Below are positions 57,183 to 64,000 of a stretch of 64,000 nt of DNA, piece after piece. The position numbers and the translations under genes are program-made. The notes under the pieces were generated by a model. It did not search any database. It saw only the letters and a list, made by a program, of their open reading frames with translations, and had not been told where the DNA came from. The stretch is from Anthonomus grandis grandis (Eukaryota > Arthropoda > Insecta > Coleoptera > Curculionidae): contig NC_065550.1 in NCBI RefSeq assembly GCF_022605725.1, positions 26,168,262 through 26,232,261 of the forward strand. Reading direction: 5' to 3'. Every line of letters begins with the position of its first letter. Within the stretch, counting starts at the first letter, position 1.

Positions 57183-58280
57183 ATGCCGTACAGTGATGAA
57201 GAAAAATGTGACATCGTATATTTTATAAAAATAATAATAACGCAAATACCGCCAGAGAGGAATATCGTCGAACCTTTCCTTTACGTGCCATTCCGGCAAA
57301 AAATACGTTAAAAAATATAAAAGGAGCATTTTGCATCAGGAAAACTCTACGGAGAAAACGTCGGACAGTTCTTGTCGATCCAGAAGAAGAATCACATATT
57401 TTGCTATATTTCGAAGATAGGTAAGTTTTTACTAATTTTTTAATACATTTAGATCTACGCTATTATGTTCGGGCCTTTGTCTCCCTTAAATTGCCCATCA
57501 AAAATGTTGAATTTCTTTTTAGAACACCCAAATCATTCCATAGAAGATACCAGAATTTACTTTGATCGATCGGCCAAAAAAATTTATTCAACTTTAAAAA
57601 AGTATAAATATTTTGCTTATCGAATATTACCTGTTCAAACTTTAAGTGTAGAGCAAAGAAATAAACGGGTGGAGTTTTGAGATGCTAGTGCTAAAAGAAG
57701 AAGATAATAACTTTTTTAAAAAAATGTTGTGGACCGACGAGTGCACCTTTACAACCGCGGGCATTTACAATCGAAAAAATGTTCGCTTTTGGTCAAGAAC
57801 ACACCCCCGAATAACAAGGGAAATTAAGTTTCAAGGGCGGCAATCTCTACATGTATGGTGTGCAATTATAAATGACCTATAGTCATAGGACCTATTTTTT
57901 ATAACGGCAACTTGACGGGAGAGAGATACCTAGAGATGCTTACTTATTAAATTGAAGCTTAACTTGAAGATCTACCCATAAGGCAATACGAACAAATAGT
58001 TTGGCATCAAGATAGTGCCCCACCGCATAATGTGTTACCTGTTTTCAGATTTTTAAATGAAAGATATAACCTGTGGATTGGACGAACTGGGCCAATTCGT
58101 TGGTCACCAAACAGTCCAAAGCTCGTAAAAAATGTCGAGGAGCTCCGCAGAAAAATTATTACCGCGATAGATGATATCAATCAAAATCATAGACAATTTA
58201 TAAGGAATACAATATACAAAATTGAGCAGGATTATATAAACTGTATTGATAATGGTGGTGGTCATATAGAGCAGTTATAG
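57183..58280 (+). pseudogene. Mariner-like transposase, third Asp box deleted
   Basis: Plus strand, ATG at 57183: MPYSDEEKCDIVYF, frameshift, NTAREEYRRTFPLRAIPA (helix-turn-helix), ALRR-like basic stretch. In the frame 57465-57680 come LEHPNHSIEDTRIYFDRS and YRILPVQTLSVEQRNKRVEF; then a TGA; then LWTDECTFTTAGIYNRKN (first Asp), VRFWS and LHVWCAI. After more stops come VIGPIFYNGNLTGERYLEML, VWHQDSAPPHN (second Asp) and WIGRTGPIRWSPNSPKL, which joins directly to VKNVEELRRK. The segment with the third Asp (normally PDLTPLDFFLWG) has been deleted. C-terminus NCIDNGGGHIEQL ends at 58280. Confidence 0.8.
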
Positions 58281-58573
58281 TTATAATTACGTCTAAATTA
58301 AAGTTCAAAAATTGTTAAAATAATGTATCCTTGTCAACAAAAAGATGCTAAATATCACCTTAGTAATAATAAATCTTCTGTTTTTATTGTTTCTACTCAA
58401 TTCATTTATCTTTAAAAAAACGCCAAACAATAACAATGCAGCGCTTACCAAGATCTTTAATATATTATTTTTTTAAAGTTTGGAGCCCGATATTTCCGAA
58501 ACGGTTTAATAAAACATAGTTAAACTATATATATTTGATATCAGAAAATTCGGCTCTTTTTAACTATGAAGTC

Positions 58574-58765
58574 ATATACAGGGTGTTCCATAAGAAAAAA
58601 CTGATCATCTGTCAAAATTTTACGTTTCTAAACGAAAAAAAAATTTTCACATCGGATTCAAAAATTGAAAGTAAAACCCCAAAAGTTTTGTATTAAATTT
58701 TTTTTAACTCGCATTACCCCTGTAGGGGGAGGGTCAATATATGGGGAAAGACCCTGTACAAAGTA
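58574..58765. mobile_element. ~190-bp MITE-like unit inside the right arm
   Basis: Inverted counterpart of 56773-56963, from TATACAGGGTGTTCC to GGGAAAGACCCTGTA. Confidence 0.55.
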
Positions 58766-58861
58766 AGCTTTGTTTATTTATATGTTACGTGTTTTGTGTA
58801 TGTTATGGTAAGTTTTTATTGAATTTTCCTTTTTTCGGGTTACATCATTTAAATTATTATT

Positions 58862-58901
58862 TAGGTCTGATAATGCTCTAGTCAAGCGAAATATGTAACC
58901 T
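58862..58901 (+). ncRNA. Hammerhead-like motif, mutated copy in right arm
   Basis: Plus-strand counterpart of 56614-56652: AGGT, CTGATAA (G8 changed to A), GCTC-TAGTC-AAGC (one stem II pair lost), GAAA, TATGTA, ACCT. Both changes are expected to abolish cleavage. Comparing the two copies shows that loop and flanks are conserved while two functional bases have decayed. Confidence 0.45.
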
Positions 58902-58954
58902 TTGCCGTTTTATTAAATGCATTTGTGATGTTGTAGATTTTTGTGTGTTTACCT

Positions 58955-59135
58955 TTTATTAGACAAATTTAAAAATTCAGGTATAGTAATAGAAACCAAG
59001 TCAGCTTTCGCAAACCATCTTCTCACTTAGCCAAATGGTATTAACGCTTTGTTTAAGCGTGTGGGTGTTAAGTTTTGGTCTTTGGTAAAACAAGAAATAT
59101 TATAATTTTAATTTTTAACTTTTTGATTTGATGCT
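58955..59135 (+). pseudogene. Penelope-like C-terminal fragment right of the composite
   Basis: Plus-strand reading: ETKSAFANHLLT, a stop, NGINALFKRVGV and LVKQEIL. SAFANHLL corresponds to the S.FA.H(L/I) region that precedes the end of GIY-YIG in Penelope-like proteins. It partly overlaps, in homology, with the left fragment (56340-56602), so the two flanks are not simply two halves of one interrupted gene. Confidence 0.4.
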
Positions 59136-59139
59136 GCAT

Positions 59140-59735
59140 ATATTTACTGTATTAACATTTTTTCTAAGCGATTTTTTAAAAGTGAACCATAGTTTATTGT
59201 TGTGTGTAATAATGTACACTTTTTAATTTCCTGTCCCGATTGTGTTAGTGGCTGATTTAGATATTTTAAATAGGTAATATAAAATAAGATTGAGTATATT
59301 TTAGATGCAATACTTTTTTATTTTTTAACTATCTTGTTGGTTCTTGAACCTCTCAGGTTTTAAGGGTGGCATGCCAATTCGGTCTTTAACCCTTAAAATA
59401 CTTTTAAAGAAATCCCAAGGGTGGGTGAGTCTATTACATTAAAACAAAATCCTGATAGCACAGATCATTCCGAAAGCATTTTTCAACTCCAAGTTCTATC
59501 AATATTTGAATGTTCGATATACACAAATGGGAATATTTATGAATATATATCATGATGAAAATAAAATTTAAATTTTTTCTACCTTTATTTATTTCTATGA
59601 TACTGCCTATAATTGCTATTTTCTTGTGCATTTCACCCAACTGAATACAAACAAAAATATTACAATTCTTCATGATAGCTCAAAAATGTATGGCTATCAT
59701 AAATTAAATTTCGAAAGTCATTAATTTTGTCATCA
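59140..59735. other. AT-rich non-coding DNA
   Basis: The 79-codon minus-strand frame 59434-59673 has no motif. Nothing else seen. Confidence 0.45.
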
Positions 59736-59739
59736 AATA

Positions 59740-60090
59740 TCACACCCTTTACAATGTTGCTTTTAGTCGAAGGAGGAGTGGCTCGTAGCTAACCAATTTC
59801 TAATCTATGCCTCACACGTCGACTAGCTTATCCCCAGGCGAGGCGTCAGGAACTACTAACTCTGAAAGCTATGTAACGTAATACCGCAATCCTAATAATA
59901 GCAGGAGCGAATGCTAGACATATTTCAGGAGTGCTGCGGTTTCTCCTTGCCTTCGGCTGCTCCCTCTTGCTATTTGCTAGACAAAGATGAATCGATCGTT
60001 CCTTGCTCGCTCGACAGTTTCTCATTTTCCTACTTCCGATTAAAATTTATGGGCGGTCATGTTCCGAATAGGCCTTTTCGTCTAGGGTAA
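59740..60090. promoter_or_regulatory. G+C-richer island, candidate conserved non-coding element
   Basis: Balanced, non-repetitive sequence with several CpGs (for example GGAGGAGTGGCTCGTAG, GGCGAGGCGTCAGG, GCTCGCTCGACAG) between AT-rich flanks. No transposon end; no frame above 30 codons stands out. Regulatory or non-coding RNA sequence is possible. Composition only. Confidence 0.3.
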
Positions 60091-60158
60091 TTTAACTTTG
60101 AGATATTTTAATTAAAATTTATGATGGTTGGTATGAGTACCAATGATAACTGTTTGTA

Positions 60159-60560
60159 CAGGGTGTTTTTAAAGTTGAGTCGTTTATTTTAAATACTTGT
60201 AGGACTCGTCAAAAGGAGTTCATTTACCAAAAATTACCTATATAAAAGTTGCATATTAAAAAAGATAGTGAAACATTAAAAATTTTAAAAAAATGTAATA
60301 AACAAAACAAGGAAAAGCCGCTTAATCTGAAATGTGACAAATTGAAGCAGACATTTTAGAAATGGTCGAAGATGATCCAACAACCAGTACTAGAGCATTT
60401 TATTTTCCAGTACCTTTTACTGTTCTAAGACATGACCATTTTACAAAATTAATTTGTTGTACCAACGAGGCCACATTTACACAAGATAAAGTGCAAAATT
60501 TTCACAACAATCATGTTTGCGTATAGTCCTATGGTTGGAACCTTTGGTGTGATAACTCAA
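60159..60560 (+). mobile_element. Heavily deleted mariner-like element
   Basis: The left end at 60159 reads TACAGGGTGTTTTTAAAGTT. Transposase residues follow on the plus strand: EADILEMVEDDPTTSTRAF (helix-turn-helix region, near 60350-60405), a deletion, then HFTKLICCTNEATFTQDK (first Asp box, with Asp changed to Asn, near 60450) and NFHNNHVCV. The frame then ends at a stop where the family has Trp-Ser. No second or third Asp box and no right end were found. Confidence 0.6.
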
Positions 60561-60564
60561 ATTA

Positions 60565-62330
60565 CGAGACAGTTTTGCCACTAAACAAAGTTTGTTTTTT
60601 TAGACATATTGGAATGATGCTATTAATCTAAAGTCGTTGGAGAATTTTTGCGTCATGTCGTTGTGGAGTAATGTTAAAAACGGCAATGATAATTATAAAA
60701 TGTGTCACGTGTTTCCGATTTATAGCAATTAAAAGCTTGACATATCGTGTTTATATTTTATGTTTAGATTGCTCTGGATGTGCTGGGATTTTTTTAAGAA
60801 AAAATTTTTGAGAAAACATATTATATTTTATTTTATTTATTAGTTAAATTTGAGGATATAGACAAAGATTTCCACCAATAATACCAATATATTATATATT
60901 CGTTTCTAAAAAGGTAAAAAGTATTTTTATTTTGTAGATAAACCTACAAATTTATTAAACTTAGACATATTCATTTTTAAGAATATGTAATCTGAAAAGC
61001 CTTAAATGTCTCTTTTTTTCAGATTTGATTTTATTCTTTAAAATAAAAAATATATTGTTTTGTTTATTTGTATTGAAGTAAATATGTCAATATATTTTTT
61101 AATATTGTACCAAAATCACTGAAAGAGTACTAATAATATTAAAAAATATATGAAAAAAATATAAAAACGTCATTAAAAATCAAAATATCATTATTAAAAC
61201 CAAATTTTCTACTAGAACTTTTAATTTAAAAAATGTTGATCTTAATATTAGAAGATTTTAATATTAAGATCAACATTTATTATTGATTTGTTTAAGTATG
61301 TAATTTGTGTTGCTACATTAAGAAAATCAAAAATCTTTAAAAATTTTGAAATGGATTAAAATATATTTTTGGATTTTCTCTATTTAGTACCTTACTTTTT
61401 CATAAATAATTATTTTTTTAAATTTGCTTAATTCAATATTTTGAATCAAATTACAATATTTATTTTAATATTTTTGCCTTTCTTTTAAGTTTGTTTAATA
61501 TTTACTCTTCTATATTATTCTCCATAAGGCATTTAAAAATAAACAGTACAAATTATTGGTAGCAAAATTTATTTTTCAATATGTGTGATTATAATATGTT
61601 ATGTATTTTGACCATTTATTAGATCCAGACTTTTAATCCTTTTTTAAAACTTTAACAGTTCTTAAGAAGTGTTTATAATTTCTAGAAGCGGAAATCGGTT
61701 TCTTAGGAATAAAATTGCATATTTTATAATTAATTTAAAAATATCTCAAAATTTAAAAGTAATATTTTTTTTTAATTCCAAGTATTAATGAATAATAATA
61801 TATATAATAAATTATTAGATTTATCGATTTAAGAATTTTGGCCAATTTCTGTTATTTCTAAGTATTTCCTCTATTCAACTGCATTCCTAATAAAATTTTC
61901 TGTTTTCTTAGTTTTTAATTTAGCTGATTAATTCCTTCATTCAATATCACTTGAAAGTGGCAAAAAATATTTCATGTTAAAACAATAAAATATTTATAAA
62001 AGAAATTAAATACTTAAAAATTTAAAAAAGAATAATTTTAAACAATTTTAATATTATTTTTTTTTTTGTAAATTTTAAGTATGTTTTTGTGTTAATGGAT
62101 TTTTTGTTATTGAAAATTGCTTTAAAATTATTATTCGATACATTCATACAAATATTTGAATTTAAGAAATTATTTGTTAAGAGTTTTAAAACGTATTTTT
62201 GTTTCAGAAATCCTAAACTTTTTACTAGTTTTATATTTATTTTTTATTTAATAATTCTTGAGGTTTGTTTTCCCATTAAAATCTAATTTTATATTTAAAA
62301 AAATTTGGAAAAAATTATGTTTATTTGCAT
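60565..62330. other. Very AT-rich non-coding DNA
   Basis: Apart from the perfect hairpin at 61231-61278, no gene, element or RNA is visible. Confidence 0.5.
61231..61278. repeat. Perfect 20-bp inverted repeat, 8-nt spacer
   Basis: AAATGTTGATCTTAATATTA at 61231-61250 is exactly complementary to 61259-61278. The arms include a GATC core and are not plain AT runs. It would fold as a strong hairpin in RNA from either strand. Confidence 0.95.
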
Positions 62331-62339
62331 TAAGGAAAC

Positions 62340-62380
62340 TAATAATAATAATCTTTATTTAGCAAAATCTGCTACATAAA
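62340..62380 (-). mobile_element. LINE-type 3' tail with (ATT)n repeat
   Basis: On the minus strand: TTTTGCTAAATAAAGATTATTATTATTAG. A polyadenylation-like AATAAAG followed directly by ATT units is the CR1/jockey tail layout also seen at 1446-1480. The LINE body to the right would be very short, since the Penelope-like element begins near 62590. Confidence 0.45.
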
Positions 62381-62539
62381 AATAAAATACATAGTATGGG
62401 ATTTATGAAATATGAACTAATGAACTAACAAAATGAATTTATAAATAAAAAAATGAATTAATGAACTAACACTAAAAAATTTGCTTAGTTTACCTTGAAC
62501 CAAGGAGGGAGAAAGTAAACTCAAAGTCTAAGTCTCATA

Positions 62540-64000
62540 AATCAAGCGTCTATTTTAGGTTACGCGTTTCGCGTCGGAAGGCTTTACTGATGAAAATTTG
62601 GTTTCTTCAACAATGTTTACTATTTCAACTAGTTCCAAAATTTATAAACATCAGATGCAAGGCACGTACGAGGGCATCTACTGCAGAGGTAAAGAAAGCT
62701 CAGATTATTTGGATTAAGGAAGAAATAAAAAATCATTACAGAAATCTAATAACCGTTAATTCTAGGCTTAAATTTCTTTATTTAACTCTAACTTTTGTGT
62801 TATCTTTTTTAGAAGTTTGTCTTTTGGATTTAAAGTTTAGGGACGTGTAGTATTTAGGGACGTGAATTTAAAATATAGTGGAGTCATTTGGATCTGATAC
62901 TTTTGGGAGATTAAGTAAGAAAATTTCCAACTTTAAATCATCCAATTTGACACAATTAAAACAACGTAATTTACCTGAATTTAGACAGAACTTGGGTGAT
63001 AATTCATATTTTGATTTTCACAAAAGATTTTTGAATTTCTTTGACATTTCATTTTCAGCCCATGAAGAAAATATTCTAAGTCATAACTTAAAATTTAATT
63101 TTTCGCATAAAATTGATCTAAAAATTAGAGAAACCCTAGCCGTGGAGGCTGAAAATATCCTACAAACTACAGATATTACCAACAAAAATATCCTTAGAGC
63201 AAATATTATTTCTCTCTTAAATTCTAAATTAGACAAAAACAAAACTTGTAATTATAATGGTAAGCACTTAAGATCCTTAAAAACTAAAATTGTACAACAT
63301 GACTTGATTGTCACTAAGGCCGATAAAGTATCTTGCTTAGTCGTTAGTCGTGAAATGCACAGATTATGTGAATAGGGTTGTGGATTTTCTTGATATCGAT
63401 AAGTTTCAACCTTTGACTAGGGATCCCACAACTTTATTTTTTACAAAAATTAAGGGTGTTCTCGATAGATCTTTATTAACCTTGGAGTTTTTTAATATTA
63501 GAAAGGAGGCTCTTTACCCTATGAACCCTAGAACCCCTCTTCTTTACGGGCTACCTAAAGTTCATAAAGAAGGATAGCCAATTAGACCAGTGGTATCTTT
63601 TGTGGATTCTCTTTGCTATAAACTTTCTTCGTAGTTATTATAGTAGCATACATATACCAGACAATGCAATGTTAATTTCCTTAGATATGAAAAATCTTTT
63701 TCCCAGTGTACCACCCACTGACTGCATTGAATTAATGGAATCTTTACTAGCAAATTCTAATCTACCCATGCTGATTTCTTTAGACTTAATTTGGCTACTA
63801 AAAACTGTTTTATATCAAAACTTTTTTCCCAAGGCTGGCTTAGCCATGGGATCATGCCTTTCCCCTTTCTTAAATGAAGTTTTTATGCACAACTTGGAGT
63901 GCAAAATTATGAACAGTTCTTTCGCCGATCATATAACAGCGTATAAACGATATGTGGATGACATTTGTATTTTTTGGGGAGGCAATGAAGATCAATTGTC
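62540..64000 (+). mobile_element. Penelope-like retroelement, continues past the window edge
   Basis: The recognisable coding region begins near 62640 and reaches the last base of the window. Just upstream, 62556-62600 carries TTACGCGTTTCGCGTCGG. On the minus strand this reads GCGAAACGCGTAACCT and resembles the 3' half of the hammerhead-like motif at 56614-56652 (GAAATATGTAACCT). This region would be the element's terminal repeat. The 3' end lies outside. Confidence 0.7.
62590..64000 (+). pseudogene. Penelope-like reverse transcriptase, partial at right edge
   Basis: Three overlapping reading phases. 62590-62850: WIKEEIKNHYRNLITVNSRL, the N-terminal helical region. 62878-63375: QRNLPEFRQNLGDN, TRETLAVEAE-like helix, then HDLIVTKADKVSCLVV (the ITKADKG..VV box). 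A one-base shift near 63350 leads into YVNRVVDFLD, PLTRDPTT, PRTPLLYGLPKVHKEG, TAG, PIRPVVSF. After another shift near 63605 an open frame runs to the edge: LISLDMKNLFPSVPP (motif A Asp), GLAMGSCLSPFLNEVFM and YKRYVDDICIFW (YVDD at 63951-63962). All catalytic Asp are present; two frameshifts and three stops make it inactive. The GIY-YIG domain would follow outside the window. Confidence 0.8.

Larger units (their letters stand above)
56603..58925. mobile_element. 2.3-kb palindromic composite: ~500-bp inverted arms around a mariner-like gene
   Basis: Left arm 56603-57097 and right arm 58444-58925 are inverse copies (roughly 90%). From outside inward each arm contains: AATAAAACG and the hammerhead-like motif; a block with CCCGAAAAAAGGAAAATT and CTTACCATAACATACA; then TACAGGGTCTTTTCCC; then ACACCCTGTATATGACTTCA; and finally GTTTCGGAAATATCGGGCTC. 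A mariner-like transposase relic is in the middle. Two transposon-type ends within each arm show that the arms are themselves composite. Penelope-like coding fragments flank both sides. Confidence 0.8.

Noticed and set aside
57421..57522. Candidate intron in the mariner-like gene (GTAAGT ... TTTTTAG)
   Set aside because: Removing it does not join the upstream frame to the downstream LEHPNHSIED frame; the phases disagree.
56603..58925. One Penelope-like gene cleanly interrupted by the palindrome
   Set aside because: The left and right coding fragments overlap in homology instead of continuing one another.
1..64000. tRNA, rRNA or other standard RNA genes
   Set aside because: No cloverleaf with A/B boxes, rRNA or snRNA sequence was recognised by eye on either strand. 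A covariance-model scan would settle this.

Overview
This is about 70% A+T eukaryotic DNA, almost certainly from an insect nuclear genome. The evidence is the repeat content: many mariner-like transposons with the N-terminal helix-turn-helix typical of arthropods, CR1/jockey-like and R1-like LINEs with short microsatellite tails, Penelope-like elements, and one candidate 53-nt intron. The order is not certain; a beetle is a guess. I find no convincing host protein-coding gene, tRNA or rRNA. The window looks like a gene desert or a very long intron filled by several generations of transposons, with a few G+C-rich low-repeat islands (about 2.48-3.05, 17.58-18.25, 25.6-25.86, 30.56-30.79, 53.70-54.26 and 59.74-60.09 kb) that could be conserved regulatory DNA.

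Layout. 0-13 kb: AT-rich DNA, a decayed LINE (3.7 kb), a mariner-like element (5.8-8.6 kb, minus) split by a 5'-truncated LINE (6.3-7.8 kb, plus), an R1-like LINE (8.8-10.1 kb, minus), and a fresh 118-bp tandem duplication. 13-31 kb: a mariner derivative with about 265-bp inverted ends, LINE RT relics, a group of tRNA-Lys-type primer-binding-site-like motifs (17.3-20.8 kb), a MITE that keeps a transposase C-terminus (22.5 kb), a LINE (25.9-27.3 kb, minus), and a degenerate 350-bp tandem repeat. 31-38 kb: a LINE endonuclease relic; a transposon with about 300-bp inverted ends encoding a nine-cysteine protein (32.7-34.5 kb); and two mariner-like elements. 38.1-41.1 kb: a degenerate array with higher-order (about 1.3 kb) periodicity.

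42.5-49.2 kb: a large DNA transposon with 37-bp inverted ends and ATAT target duplication. It carries a decayed DUF7869-like gene and four subterminal iterons, and has been invaded by a MITE (43.4 kb) and a nearly intact mariner-like element with about 430-bp inverted ends (44.3-46.7 kb). 50-64 kb: further mariner relics, a relic of an unknown gene, Penelope-like GIY-YIG and RT fragments, and a 2.3-kb palindromic composite (56.6-58.9 kb). The outer arms of the composite contain a hammerhead-ribozyme-like motif. A Penelope-like RT runs off the right edge.

Every recognised coding region is transposon-derived and nearly all are broken by stops, frameshifts or deletions. They do not form a pathway. 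What the window records is layered insertion, long-inverted-repeat formation and decay. At least eleven relics belong to one transposase group; in those where it can be counted, the second and third catalytic Asp are 41 residues apart.
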